Source: Hermatobates lingyangjiaoensis (lineage: Eukaryota > Arthropoda > Insecta > Hemiptera > Hermatobatidae). From it: a DNA stretch of 64,000 nt. How positions within the stretch are numbered: position 1 is the stretch's first letter; every line of letters begins with the position of its first letter. The translations under genes and the position numbers were made by a program. The stretch lies in assembly GCA_026182355.1 (NCBI GenBank), contig JAPFBL010000068.1, positions 11,321,001-11,385,000 of the forward strand, read 5' to 3'. The notes beneath the pieces were generated by a model. It was not told where the DNA came from, searched no databases, and saw only the letters and a list, made by a program, of their open reading frames with translations. Positions 47,418 through 61,876 of this stretch are shown piece after piece.

Positions 47418-48603
47418 CAAGGGTTCCCAAACCGGGGGTCGCGACCTCAATAGGGGTCGGCAAGCGATTTTCTTGGGGTCGCAAAGACATATATAGATAA
47501 TTAAAAGATTATTACAAGAGTATAAATGGGCTGTAACGGGTACAGTGATACCAACGTCAACAACAAGAACATCCCTCAACTCTTGTCAACTTATCATATC
47601 TTATCTTATCAACTCGTATCTAAATTTCTTATGCCTTTCTTGGTATGCTATTCGTTTAATTGTAACATGCCTCTTTTCCCTCTGAGAAGCACCTTAAATA
47701 TGCCCAGTTCTGTGAATAAAAATTCAGTACGAACCCAACCTTCGCCTCATTCACAACTTGGCCCCTTCTAACAACTCGTACATACCCAGATTCTAAGTTG
47801 ATGATCGGTGTGCAGTCTACTGCTAATCTGTTTGAGCAAATACTTGTGAGTACGGAACCCAGTTTTTTTATAATCAAGATCAATAGATTATAGTAGATTT
47901 AATTACGTAAACATATTTTTATGCTTAGTTCGTAATATATTAGCGACTTATTTGACTTTTGGTTTATTTATTGTCTTGTGAAGTAGAAAAAAATTAATTT
48001 CTCAATGTAATAAAGTTATTTGATGTTTGAATTATCAAGTATGTTATCATTAGATATTACTTATAATTTTAATTTCCTCAATATATATTAGTATTCTTTT
48101 CTATTTTCTTTTTATGTATATTTCTCCTCCTCCTCCTCTCACTCTCTCTCTCTTTATCTCGGTTTGTCTTTCAAAACTAAGAAGCAAACTTCATGCTAAG
48201 TTGACCCCCGAAGTGATGTATCCAAAACATCACCATGGATTGAGAAGTTGGTTTTAAACAAAGAGTACCAGCAATCTCATTAAGAATGTTCTTACTTATC
48301 AAAACAAAGTTTGTGTTACTTGTATAACCAGTATTCAGCTACACATGGTGTGTTTTATAAAGTAAATGTGTATTTTGGAGAAAGCATGAGCTATATCAAT
48401 TCATTTATGTGTTCTTGTTTTTGATATGACAAAGTTTACTGTAACTACGAGTATATTGTATTATTGATTTGTATATACATTAATCAATTAAATTAAAAAT
48501 TTCTCTTTCTTGAAATAATAACATTAGAATTTGGTCTCATTTTCGTGGGGGGTCGCAAAAAGTATAGTGAAGCTGCCATGGGGTCACCAATGTAAGAAGG
48601 TTG
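47418..48603. mobile_element. Probable non-autonomous hAT-like element
   Basis: The left end CAAGGGTTCCCAAACCGGGG then GTCGCGACC resembles the termini of many hAT elements. The right side contains the matching GGGGGGTCGCAAAAAG and GGGGTCACCAATG. Flanks GAATATAG (left) and TGATATAG (right) agree at 6 of 8 positions, as expected for a worn 8-bp target duplication. The interior has no transposase; frames at 47526-47883 are unrecognised. The match between the two end sequences is weak, so the boundaries are approximate. Confidence 0.5.
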
Positions 48604-51600
48604 GTGATATAGATTTGGTATATAGATTCCCTTCAGAGTTCGAAACGTGAACAACAGCTGCTCTAAAATGCACTTGTAATGAATAAAATTTTCTAATGAA
48701 CAATGAAAGCCTCGCTTTTATAAGGCTAGTTATATGCTCTTCTTTATTATTGTTGGTTATGTGCAATAACATGTGATGTTTTAACTAGCAATGTGAACAA
48801 GTAACTTTTGAAGTGCATTCTCTGTACTCATGATTCCTGGAAAGCCAATTTGCATGGTCTGTTTTGATTGGCAATTATACATTAATTGACAATTATACAT
48901 TAATTGGCAATTGGCAAATACATTCCTAACACTAAAACTGAAATGTGGCACATTTTTTAAAAAAATGTTCATCATTCTTATTTACAAAGCTTATTTCGGA
49001 GTTACATTCATTTGAACTTTGATTACCAAAACACTATTATTAAAATGAGAGTCAATTTTTATACTCATTAAATGAGTTTTCAATGTCACTTCTTCTCAAT
49101 TACTGTCATTGATCAATTGTGTAGAGTTTGACATCTGTCTTTTAAAAAATGACAAAGGTTCCCACAAGGACTGTAGGAAATTCAGTTCTAGTTAAAGCTG
49201 TATAATGGACCTTTATTATCCCTTCCTTAAATTGAACCAAAATTAGTCGGACTCTCTTATAAGTTATAATTTTTGCATAAGCCGTTATAATAATTAAAAG
49301 TGAACAAGATACCGGTCATAACGTTTGATGCATCATGACAGAATTGAACAGTTATAAGGTCCTTATGGGAGGATAAATGCCTTAATACAAAAGAGGACAT
49401 TATAGTACATTTGTCAATTTCGAAAATATTTCTTTTCAAAAAAACTACTGTGTGTAGAATGTTAAAATTTCCCATATGTAATCTATTTATCTATTTAGTT
49501 TGTTATCATTGAAAATTTTATACGATTTGTTTTTGAAGAAGAAATATAACCCCAACACCTTGACACTAGAATGATATCTATCTATTCTAATTGTCATATT
49601 TCTGCTATAACACTTAAATATGTTGTATAGAATTCAAGACAATCAGAATTGTTGAACTCTGAAATATTTAAAAAAAATATTATGAAGGCTTTTGATGAGT
49701 TAATTTTATCTGTGAAAAATAGAAAACATTTTAAACTAATAAAGGGGAATATTATGTACAATATAATTTTAGCCTACAACATTAGTTTGCATGCGTTGTT
49801 TGATCGGGAATATTAGATTATTTTAACATACCAAAAAAAAATGTTAGGTTCATTGCATTACACTGTAACGATTAGTGATTATAAAAAAGTTAAAGTTGAA
49901 GTCAAATTTTGTAGATTTGCTTGTTTGGGACCTTCAGAATTTATCTTTGATGATATCAGTCTAAGTGAGGCTGGTTGGATGTACACCAAGAAATTAAACA
50001 TTTTTAATAAAATTTTGTGAACTGTTCTCAAGTTTGATCCGTTTGATAAACCTTAATCTATTTAATAGACTGTAGTTCTTGGTGTCGTGGAAAACTTCTT
50101 TTCATATGCTTATTTTTAAAGTACGGGAGAAGTATTCTATTATATTTTATGTAACAAGTACTATTTTAACACTCCTGGTAGTTACAGATACTTAAAAGTA
50201 ATTTAAAGACTCCAATGAGTTTGCTACTACTTTTATTACAGAGTTTGATAGTACATTTTTACGATAGATATATACAACTAATTCAAGTAATTATATTGAT
50301 TGTCAATGAGCTTGACAAACTGTCTACTTATAATAAAGTGGAGAGTAAATTACTAGACATTTTTGTTGAAGTGCTACAAACTTCATAGCTAACTTTACCA
50401 AATATTTATGTTGAACAAGATGTATTACTCAATGGAAATCAAGACTAGAACTAGCCTTTGTTCAACTTGTTCCTCAGTAGTTTCTCAATATAAATAGTGA
50501 GGTCCACTTCGTTTGACTTAGTTTCTCTTCATATTTTTCATATAATGAAAAAATATGGGGTGTAAAATTGTAATTGGATGGCTGTGAATAGAAGACCATT
50601 TTGTGAATACCAATCAGATTGTCGTTATGGAACAACAGAACAGAAGGCGGCTATTGAATGGTTGACTCTGAAGAAGATAATCGGCAGCTGAAAGTAGATG
50701 GTAGGAAGGTATTATGCAAATGTACGGAGACAAAAAAGAGCACGTTTGGCGGGACTCACACAGTTCGTAGTTGGAGGAGAACCAACCGTACAGGGGATTA
50801 TTGAATGATCTCTGCTAAGAAAAGCCGGCAGTATGAGGGGATTTTAGCATATCTTCCATTGGCGTGCGCTACACTTGAGGCGAGCAGGTTTATTTTGCAA
50901 GAAAGGATTTCCTTGAAATGATTCCTTTCACCTGGCTTACAGTCCCTCACTCATTTGCTCACGTTCACTATAGACTTGCTCGCTCTCTCTCCCACTTGGT
51001 CATTTCTCTCTCCTAACTCTTCTCTCATTATGACTCTCATCTACCTGTCCTATCTACTTGACATTATCTATTCACTTTTTCTTTCGACTACATTCACTTG
51101 TCGACTTCATATTTCTTCAGCATTCCTCTTGACATCCTTCCTATAATTTTATTCTGGCTAATAGAGACATTCAGCTTATTCCACTAAAACGTTGCTCCCA
51201 ATTTTTGACTTCTTACTTGTCACAAACTCTAAGCCATTTCAGATTATATAAGAAACTTAAACCATATCGAGACTTACCATCTATTGGTAAGAGAAGTAAT
51301 TAACATTTAATAACATGTTATTTATACAGCATTATTTGTAATAAATATGTGTGTGTGTATATATATATACACATATACACACATAATATGTGTATAAATA
51401 TATAATCTCTACTGTTTCCACTATGTAGTAATTTATTTTATTGTAAAGCCGAGAGTTTTATATTATGACATTTCTTTGCTTCAACTTCGAAGTGGTAAAA
51501 TAAATAATAACAATAATAATTAAATTTACAGTTTTATTTTTGCCCAAAACATTGATACACGTGTTTGATCAGTTCAGTATTATAGGACCCGAGTCTCGTA

Positions 51601-54600
51601 AATAACTGATTGACGTAGCCAGTTTGATTACATTTCTTGAACTTTTTCTTTTCTGATCTTCACATGATAACAAACTTCTGTTCGTAATATCAATCCTAGT
51701 TAGTGATTTGTTCTTTCTGTGTTCAATTTTTTTAAAAAAAAAAACATATATTTTATGTGAAATGTATGATACAATATTCAGAGAAAACCATTAAGAAAAT
51801 GGAAAGTGGTGTGATACTTTTTGATGGAAGAATTTATTACAGAACTTGAATGATTATTACTGTTGAAAATTGTTAATTCTTCGATAACGGATATGACAAA
51901 AGTCCGTAGAGTTGTGTATATGTGTGAGTGAAGCGTCCACACTTCGTGCGAGTTTGTAATTTAGCATGCACTAACTAAGGTATTACCTGCAGATTTCTTA
52001 GTAATGTTAATTTAATTTCTGTATTAAATATCTACAACGGATAGTATTTTCATAATTGCAAGAATTTGCTAGAACTTTTTATATTTACTTCATTTTATTC
52101 TCTTCATCCATCGTTCTTCTTTTCATTCTGGTGCATTTCTTACATATATGTAATAAAATATAAATTAACACATATTTGAGTACACAAGTTTTGAAGTGAA
52201 GTAAACATCTTCCTTCAAGAGGCTATCTACCCTGCGAATGTTGCTTTGAAAGTTTCCGTCATTATCTGCATAATTATACTGCTTGACCTTTCGGTCCTTT
52301 GGCAATGCCCGGTCAGGTGATCGTCGTTCAGCTCATCTGCTGCACTGCTTCGCAGACTCGTGACAACTCAATTTTTATCTAAATACCTTCAGTTTCCTGT
52401 TAATATTTCTACATTTTATCATGAATCCAATATATTGTTCTTACTTACAATCAGTTTTTAACAAAAGGAAAGGATTTACATATGCGGATGCATTGAATAA
52501 AAATATTTAAGTATTATAACATTACTTTTACTAAATATGGTAAAATAACCAGAAATAATATGGTCTTAAGAACAAACAATTGTCACTCAGGTTTCAAAAG
52601 AATAAGTTATGAAACTTATGAGAATTCTTTGGTCACTAGTTATTCATTTCACTGCGCAGAGTTTTCACACGCTGTGTATTCATTAGATTGATTATCATAA
52701 ATTAATTTTAAAACCAGATAATCATTTATGTGGAATAAAATAATTAATTTATAACGAGAATTTTACAATATTTATTAGAAAGAGAATAATTCAGTTGATT
52801 GTAAGAATAAATTTCTCTGTGCAGTTACCAATTAGTACATAATATGTAATTTTACAACAGTAAAATTAAAGCTGATATGAATAATAATACTGTTTAATCA
52901 AAATTAAACTAAAACAAATTAACAGTTAACAGTGTAAACGAATCACATGTCATTACTCTCTGTTATATCTGGAACATTTACTAAAATTTTATTTAGATGG
53001 GTTCAGAGGTTATTGAGTTTACTGAGCAGGAACAGAAATTTAATTTTATATAATACCTTTATGTCAGAGAGATTCCTAGGTTACATTGATTTACAAAGAT
53101 TATATTGTTTACTACTTAGAACAAAATCGGTATATATTTCTCAGATGAAAGTTATTTATGCAAAAATGTGTTTTAATTTATTTTAAAATTTTTTGTGTAA
53201 ATTTGAAATAGTTAGTTATACTGTGCTAATTTTTCTCTTTTTATAAATTTTGAGAGCAAAATATCTTAAGCCTTCTGAATCGGTAAGGTGAAACTAAAAT
53301 GAACAGATGTCAATTTTGCAAAAATCTATGACCCATGTGCTCAAGAAAGGGAATTTTGAATTATTGTCTTACAAGACATAAATTCAATGGTTGACACCGA
53401 GTCATTTGATTTATTGAAGAAAGCAACATTGTCCTAGTTTGAAGTCCGGGACTCAACGCATTACCAGTATAGCGAAACTAATAGCCTTGTTGAAGAGTAA
53501 ACAAAGAACTTGCTTTTGAGCTTTCAATTTGTAAATTATTGAGAGAAGGGAAGGACAGATTACTCGTATGCCTTATGTTCTAATTATCAAATTAATGTAG
53601 CACATGAGGGGAAAAGATATATTTTAAAGTTATTGAAAAGGGAACTTTACTTAAATTAAGATTACAATGATAAAATCTAATTACTATTTCAGTCAAATGC
53701 CATCCTATAGTTTAAGTTTTTTTATTGAATCTATATTTCTCCTTTTACAGAGAGGAATAAGGGAAACGATAATTCTAAGAAGCAAATTACTCCCAATTTT
53801 TAACATTAAAGAGTTGCCAGAATGAAATGTGTATTTTTGATTTCTTCGAAGTCATATATATATCTCAGGTGATTCGAAAACAATGGTTGTCAAATAATAT
53901 TCAATCTGATGGAATCTAATTTCTTGACGTTCCTCAAATGTTTGAATTGCGTTCTGCAACATTATATGTGACTTTGATTTTGAGGCGAAGGAATTATTTT
54001 TGCTCTTCAGTTTTGTGTTGCATGTTCGAGTATACTCTTGGCTTAAGATATGCTTTTCTCTTTCCCTGTGAAATCTGAAGATGATATGAGCAGGAAACGT
54101 TTGTCTAACAGCGTTCTCACGAAGTGAGCTGTGTTATTACTAGGACCACATTTCCCTATTGTTTACCCTTTGCTTAAGAAGCTCTGCATTAATTAAAAGC
54201 ACACACACTTGAAGAGTTAAAGTTATCTATGAGTCATCAAATCAAGTTGTCCGAGTGTAATGTTGCTGAGGACAAGCAGACCTTTGAGGGCAAATCCGAA
54301 TTTGGCTCCAGCAGAGAAATATCTGATAGACATTATTTTCCCACGAAATTGGTACACTTACATTTAAAACAATTTTTTTTATGTAATTATAATCAGGTTA
54401 TATAAAAGTAAGTGATGTTATTCTCATGCTAAAATCTTCTTCCCGTCCTCTGTTTTCGTCAATCATTTAACTTACTAATGGTGTTATTGATTAAACAGTA
54501 AATAAGATGCTAACTTACAAAACCATTAATGTTATTAGAACTCAACTTTATTGTTTATTGCTTATAGTAAGTTAATTCTAAGCATAAGATGGTACAATTC

Positions 54601-55097
54601 GAATTCAAGTAGATATTAGAGGAAAGGCGTATCAACCTTCCTTAAGTTAACGTAATTTGATGTTTCATACATACCCTATCAGTCAATAATAAATATTTCT
54701 TTGCCGTAAGTAAGTAAAGTATTAATGAAAAGAATTTGGTTTCGAGATTTTGACAGATTTACGCGTTTTTGATACCTTTAAACATTTTTAAATTTTTTTT
54801 CGATGATGTCGTCTTAGTATGTGGGTTTCTTGGTGGGATTAACTTGATATTATACCCATACAAATTTGATATTTTTTTCTCATTACTAGTTTTAGACAGT
54901 TAAAATTTTAGATTTACAATTGATAATTTTAATTATTAATTAATAATATTAACAATATAATCAATTAATATAATCAATTATTAATTTAATATAATCAATT
55001 ATTATCAATAGTATTGATAATAGTAATAAGTTATATTGAAGTATTTTTGAGATTGTGAAGGTCAGTTTTGAGTAAATAAGTAAACGTTTGACTTAAG
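48604..55097. other. Long gene-free stretch
   Basis: AT-rich. Unexplained GC-richer patches at about 50600-50920, 52210-52370 and 54050-54330; no recognisable protein frame or splice pattern in them. A TG/TA mixed microsatellite lies at 51349-51400. Confidence 0.5.
48867..48918. repeat. Short tandem repeat (~18-bp unit)
   Basis: CAATTATACATTAATTG recurs with small changes two to three times in a row. Confidence 0.8.
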
Positions 55098-55290
55098 ATG
55101 AGACCTCAAGCTTGTGAAAGAATAGTAGTCATACTGATTGACATTAAGATGAGACCTAAAGCTTGTGAAACAATAGTGGTCATACTGATTGACATTAAGA
55201 AGAGACCTAAAGCTTGTGAAACAATAGTGGTCATACTGATTGACATTATGATGAGACCTAAAGCTTGGAAAACAATAGTATCATACTGAT
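55098..55290 (+). repeat. Minisatellite, 51-bp unit, about 3.8 copies
   Basis: The unit begins ATGAGACCTAAAGCTTGTGA and ends with ATACTGATTGACATTAAG. Because 51 is a multiple of 3, one frame stays open and reads a 17-residue repeat (MRPKACETIVVILIDIK). The last unit is degenerate. There is no sign of a gene around it, so the ORF is taken as a by-product. Confidence 0.92.
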
Positions 55291-58200
55291 TTATAAATCA
55301 TAATGAAATTAAACCCAAAAAATACTTACTATGGAACAGTGGAGTGTATAGTTGTTTGGTAAAATGACATTACAAAGGGTGTGTTATGGTACATTTTTGG
55401 AATTTTGAAATTATTTGTTTTCACTAAAACTAGGAACACTAAAATATTAAATTTTTTTTAAAGCATCTGCCTGAAATTAAAATGAACACCAATTCAATAA
55501 TATCACGCTATTGGGAGAGTAAATTTCAACATCTATGAAGTAAATGGTTATATGTTTGAAATTCAAGTATGTTATAAATTTGGTAGGATCTATAGTCGTG
55601 GCATAACGAATACTTTACGAAATGACTCATGTAAAGTATGATTTTATTTCTTAACATAGGCTAGCTATTTTTTTATTGTAGTGGTGAAGAAATTATTAGA
55701 TTTTTACAGATTACAAAATTTTGAAGCGCATTAAAATAAATTCTTATGTCTCATTTTTCATCTCTATCTTTCATGTTTAAGGTTTTCCTGAGTGTGACTG
55801 GGTTTTAGAGTTTATCATTGGTTTTTTCAAAGTTCAATCTTTTGTCAAACTTTATAATATTTGGTCACAGACTGAATAATAGTATGGGCAGACGTATAGT
55901 TTTTGGTAAGGTCAAACAATCCATTGTTTTGGGGTGATTTCATTTATGTGGTGCCAAATCGAGTTCTAATTTTAATTTACTTTTCAACTTTTGTTAAAAA
56001 TCACAGAATAGATATAACTACTTTAAAATAAATGCAGTCATTAAATTGATTTTTTATTTAAAGAAAAAAATTTGTTAATTGATATTGAAAATAGACTACA
56101 TTTATAAAAACTTGAAATACATGTAGAAACATTTATAATTATGTTTAATTTTATAAGGACCATAACATTTGTCACCAAAAAAATATACTTACAAGAAATA
56201 TGTAAATTAACTTAAAATACAGAACAAAAGATTGTTTAATATTTCAATTTGTTTCTAAATAAAGGGCATGCCTCTCTGTAAAATTTGTTATGTCTTAATA
56301 TTAACAGATAATCATTGGAAAGTGCTAAGACATAGTCAGAATGATTTAGTTCCTACCTCAAAAACATAAGAGTGTTCAAGTCATAATCAAATTGAAGATT
56401 GCAATAACATTTCGTCATCCTTGGATATTTTCGACCCCAATAAGTAAAACTATGACCTTAATTAGAATCAGCCACTTTAGAGCTTTCATAGTAGGTTATC
56501 TGGAAATGTTTACTTCTATAGTTTGATACTGTGGGTTAACTCTTTAATCTTCTAATCCATTTTCTATCATTTAGATTGGCTTAAGTTAGAAAATTTAGTA
56601 ACTGTAATGTTAGCCCAGTACAACCATAAATTATAATTATGGTCATATTTGTTTAACTGCAGTGGAACTTAAATATTATTCATTAAATTAAGAACGGTCT
56701 CTACCTACCTCAAGAATGCTCTACAAAACATGATTGAACTCTTTTTTAAAAAAAGCGAAAGCCATATTTAAGAGTTTAGTTGAAATATAGTAGTAATCTA
56801 TTGAAATAGTTTCCCAAGGAGGACATAAAGAAATGTTAACTGAGAATGGCAACGAGCAAAAAGATTACTAATGAAGTCGCAGCCGCAAATTTATGATGTG
56901 GTTGGTGGCCACTTTGGAGAGGTTCTAAGTGTGCTTTATAAGGAGTGTGTTGGGAAAGACGGAGAAAGGAAAAGAAGAAATGTGGGCAGCTTCCATAAAC
57001 AAAGAGATTTGCGTCACAGACCAGTCATGGCTGGGGTTGTGAGAAGGCTGCAGTCCTCTAGAGAAGACTGTCGCCTCAGAGCGCCGGCAAGCCTATGACC
57101 ACAGAGAACATATCAAAACCATCATTTCTTCATTTTATCAGTTAATTAAGGAAAAATACACAATACAATACACTCATGACATTTCTGTTATGCATTGCTT
57201 AAATACAACGATTAGAATATATTAAAATAGCATTTTATATTGTTCAAGTATTTAAATTAACTTTTAACATGTCTTAACTTCACAAAACAAAGATATTTCT
57301 GTAGTTGCTTCTATTAAAGCTTCTTGAAATGGTAAAGATGAAATTCAATATTTCATTTACATTTCTAAATATTTATATGAGCGGTATAAACTTCTACTTT
57401 TAGAGTTGATTTAGATTAATAAAACAAAATCTAATGTACTTAAAATTTAATGTAATAATCAATAAATGTGATACGTTTTAATCTTTCCGTTTGGGACATT
57501 CATCATTTGAAACTTTAATCCCACTGAAAAATTGTAATACTACAAATTTGTTAAATTTAATTTAACAAATACAAACAGTTTTGATAGGACATCGCGGTTT
57601 TTTTAAATAGTTTTTTAATATTTTACATTACTAGATTTCAAAGTAATAAAGTGGGAATGATTTTTACTATGCTTGAAGTAAAGTGTTGTCTTAAAAAGTT
57701 AATTTGCGTTCGTAAGAGATTCTCTTCTTTGAAGTCTTCAGAACCGACTTTTTTTTTATATTTTTGTGACAATGCCCATCTGTTATTCCCTCTGCCTCTC
57801 TCTCACCCCCCCCCCCTCCACTTTCTCATGATACCCCTCCCCAATAGAGTGTGTGTGTGTTAATTCTGGTTTAGGTACAACAGAAACACTAACTTTGAAT
57901 CACAGTTCAGGAGTCGTGTTAAATTCATTTAAACTTTTAGTTATAAAGTTCTATCTCACCTTCCAAATTTTATATTATAATCTAGTTGAGTGAATTGAAA
58001 ACAGGAGCTGTATTCGTACTTGCCCACCATTCTCTGTAACTTTTACTCCTAATCCCATTTCTGCCTTCTTACTAAAATCAAGTATGCCTCCTTGACCTTT
58101 CCTATTTCAATTTTTAATTAGTATTAATTAAGTTGATTTATTGTGTTTATAATTTTAAATAAGAAAGCTTTGTGTTTTAAACGGTTATTTTGTGAATTAA

Positions 58201-61200
58201 ACTCCTTTAAGAGGAGTTTTAATCCATAATTATAAAAAAATATATTCTACTTTCAAATTTGATTTTCGATAACAATATATTTTGACGTGTATCACTAATA
58301 ACTTTCTTTTTCTATTATATTCCAGTAATAACCTAAGAAATGTAAAGCCAATGCGTTTGATAATTTCGGTCTTACAGTTTTATGATTGGTTAATACTCTG
58401 ACGTGATGATCAATTGCTCTTAAAATATCTTGATGTAATTATGGGACGTGAGTTGTTTTATTTGTTGAGTTTGCAGTCGTATGCAGACCGGTTTCATATT
58501 TTTTAGATCAACATTTGGTTAGTACAGCAATGGACGCTATACCAGAGAGACGCTATACTAGAGTTTAGAGTGTCATACCTGCTGCTTCGAAGAGGGATTG
58601 CTTAACCTCGACTGATAGAAACAAGCAGCCGTAAGTCTCCTCTCTTCTAACTCTAATGTGACTGTTTATAGAGGTGTGCCATAAACAAGGTATACCCTCA
58701 AACTCTCCTTCAATAAATCACACTGTGGTGTCAACAAGGTTGAGGGAGAGATAAAAGATACTGAAAAATATCAAGAAGCTTTTCGAATAGTAGATGTATT
58801 CTAAAATTACATCGCTTCACCTGCCAGCTAGCGGGAAACATTGCGGTTATCTTGTACTGTTAATACAGGATAACTAGTTTTAATCATTGAATATTACAAT
58901 TAATATTTGATATTATTCATAATAATCATATAAATAAATATTAATTCAATTTTTTTTTATTAATATTATTAAGCTATGTTTTCAGTGCAAACTTTAATTA
59001 TTATTTCAAATTATAGGATATCTAACTTAGGAACACCTTGTAAATACCAAATTCAGGATTCATAGTGAAAGTTTAGTTTTCACGCAGTTAGCCATAGTTA
59101 TTCTTAATTAATACAACCAAGAGTCTTGATTAACTCAGGTAGTTGACAATCGCCCTAGGCAACGTGAGGGCTAATTTACAAATTTACTCATGGTGGTTAC
59201 ATTGTTGTCTATTTTTATACTCAAGACTAAAAAAAACTAATATCTACACTGGCATCTATTATGTCTAGATACAAAGGTTGTAACTTTTTAAAAACACATA
59301 TTGCTAAGTCGGAAGTTGGTTGCTGAATGGTTTAACGATATTGCCAGCACTCCAAGCGACTCGCTTCCGTTCTCCTCTAGTCACTGTCAATAATTTCCCT
59401 TTAATTACTCCTCTTACCTGTCAATCAAGTCATTAATGCCTTGATTAGCTCCGGCCTGGCGAATACTCTGGTTTCATAACCTTCTAGGAAATCCTTTTGC
59501 CTAGCCATTGTTTATAATTTGTGAAATGTTACTTCTGAGTGATCACCGCGGACACAGCCTCTGACACAGCTTCTTCAAAAGTCCAAGTACTCTGCTTAAT
59601 GAAGACCAGTTATTGAACAAGTATTTTTCAGCATGATTATGCAACTATTAGATATCTATTTTATTGCTTTCAATTTGTTTCTAAGAGAAAATTCTTTTTA
59701 TTTTTGTTAGTTTATGCTTAAAAATACCAAGCAATTTTCCTACCCTCTACATAACTTTACTATAAGTAAACTTATTGTCAATATCAAGGATAATAAATTT
59801 GAATACATATATTTATAGGATAATTATAACAAATGCATAACATTTTATTCATATATGGTGGAATATAAAGTAATTGTAGCAAAAGTAAGTCGAATAATTT
59901 TGACCTTTAAAAGCATTTTAATTTCATATTAGAAGCTGTTGAGTAAACAATCCATATCATTTTACTCAATCAATCCGAGACTAATATAACTATCACGAAA
60001 ATAGAAGATACACTCTTACTAACAAAATATCATCACAAAAAATTGACAAAAAAACAGCTTTGAAAATCAAAAATGAAACTCACAGTTTTCCTTTATGTTG
60101 ACTATACTTCACTCATATTAAATAAAATAAGCAACTGTGTTTAAGAACACTGATTTTATTGAACTTAAATATCAATTAATGTGAGACATATATAGTCAAA
60201 ATTTCCTTTAAAGTAAGATGGTTAATTATGTTGGAACCTGTCATGTCCTGTTAGATAATTTTTAAAATATGATATGTTCTCATGATAATCTATTTTTAAA
60301 ATAATTTTTCAATTTAATTAATAAATAAATAAAAATAATAATGCTACGTAATTCTACTTTGAGTGAGGAAAAGGATTAGTCTAAGTTGCTTCAGGGTCTA
60401 CTTTGTAACCAGAATCGTCTCACAGGTCAGACATTTCGTGGACTGAACAATGTCGTTTCCGTGTCATTATATGAAATTCTATTGATAAAATTTGTTATAT
60501 TCAAGTTTAAAACTGATAAAAATGTTTCAGTCACACGCAATACAATCAAATACACAGAATACTTAAATTCCTTTGAATTAGTCGTCATAGTCAATTGAAA
60601 AAGTGATTTAAAAAAATTTCTGAAATTATAAAAATGTGTAAGATTAGTTATTCTGAAAGTGTGATTTGATGGTTAGGTAACTAGTCTAAACTAAGTCGAT
60701 TTGAATCCTCAATATTACCCAGATTTTCATGCAAGATTTTATTAATAACAGTGTTCAGATATCCTAATGAGGTAATTTTTAAGTGTTTTAGGAGACAAAT
60801 ATCACTATTTAATTTGTTTGATTGTTACAATACTATTCTAGGAGAAAAAAATTCGGTTCGTTGACACGCATTTTAGCCGTGGGTAAGACACATTACGAGA
60901 TAATAATAATAGTTCTAAATCGTGTGACCTAAACTTTGATTACTCAAACTTCTCAGAGTTTGGATCCTTTACGACTCCTGATATCGCATTGGATAAATTT
61001 ATTCTACATTTCCATTTTTTTTTACATATAACTTTAAAATCATGCTTCCGTGCTTGTGAAGGTAGTTTACATGCTATGTTTAGCAATGTTTAACTCAAGG
61101 TTTAAATGTTTCCGGTGGCTAGTTCAGTTCAAATAAGTGCTCCTTGATAGTTTTCTTACGCTAGACTTTCAGTTTCAATTATCACAAACACTTATTTTAT

Positions 61201-61373
61201 AATTTGTTATAGAATTGGTCGAAGTATACACTACATAACGTGATATTTTAAGCAATGTTAAAGAAAATATAATCTGCTTACATCAAAAAATAACTTTGTT
61301 AATATGTTCTTTAACATTCTTTAGTTTAAAGCGATAAGATTTAATGTGCATCAATTGCGTAAATTGAAAAAAA
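55291..61373. other. Long gene-free stretch
   Basis: AT-rich, with a pyrimidine tract at 57788-57817 and GC-richer unexplained patches at about 56860-57100, 58500-58750 and 59320-59600. The frame at 56871-57098 is basic and unrecognised. A segment at about 60955-60995 resembles the SINE body seen at 24550-24590 (roughly 28 of 34 bases by eye), suggesting an old SINE relic. Around 59765-60120 there are motifs like the ends of the AT-rich repeat. Confidence 0.5.
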
Positions 61374-61876
61374 TTTGGAGTAGCGCAACACTCAACTTAC
61401 TGTAAGTAAACATAATAACAAACTTCTTGGATATACGAGTATAATACATAATGTCCCATTTAGGCATAATATAAATGTCTAAATGTCTTCTTTCATTCCT
61501 GGAGGTATTACAGATAGTGATTGATCCACTTATCAATAAATATGCTTATTTCTTTTTTCATTCAAATGTTTTCAATTTTGTATTATGTTTTACATTTTTG
61601 GTCTTTATAAAGTTATTATAAAATTATTATACTGGGAATTTTATGGCATTCTACTGTTCTTTAAAAAATCACTTTTCTTTCCCTTAGTCAAAAGTCATAA
61701 AAATTCAATTTATTCTGAGCGAGTGTTATCTTTTTCCTGCGTGCTGTACTCTATTATAAGGTTACTGTTGAATGTGTGCTGAGGAAAAATATATTACTAA
61801 TTAACCAGTTTTACATACTCAAATCAAAGTCAAAATGTTTCTCGATTACTATACTTTACTTATAGTGAAGTAAAAA
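61374..61876 (+). mobile_element. AT-rich repeat family, copy C (shortened)
   Basis: Begins TTTGGAGTAGCGCAACACTC then AACTTACTGTAAGTAAAC, and ends ACTATACTTTACTTATAGTG. It matches copy B at both ends and copy A in the middle, but is about 0.5 kb against 1.6 kb for B, so it looks internally deleted. A 65-codon frame at 61585 is part of the repeat, not a gene. Confidence 0.75.

Noticed and set aside
47526..47883. Overlapping ORFs on both strands as a hAT transposase
   Set aside because: No catalytic or BED-finger residues could be recognised; the element appears non-autonomous.
55098..55289. Small repetitive protein gene
   Set aside because: The open frame follows from a 51-bp tandem repeat; no promoter, splice signals or conserved neighbours.
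56871..57098. Basic + strand ORF as a gene
   Set aside because: No recognisable domain and no acceptor-donor pair in frame; left as an unexplained GC-richer patch.
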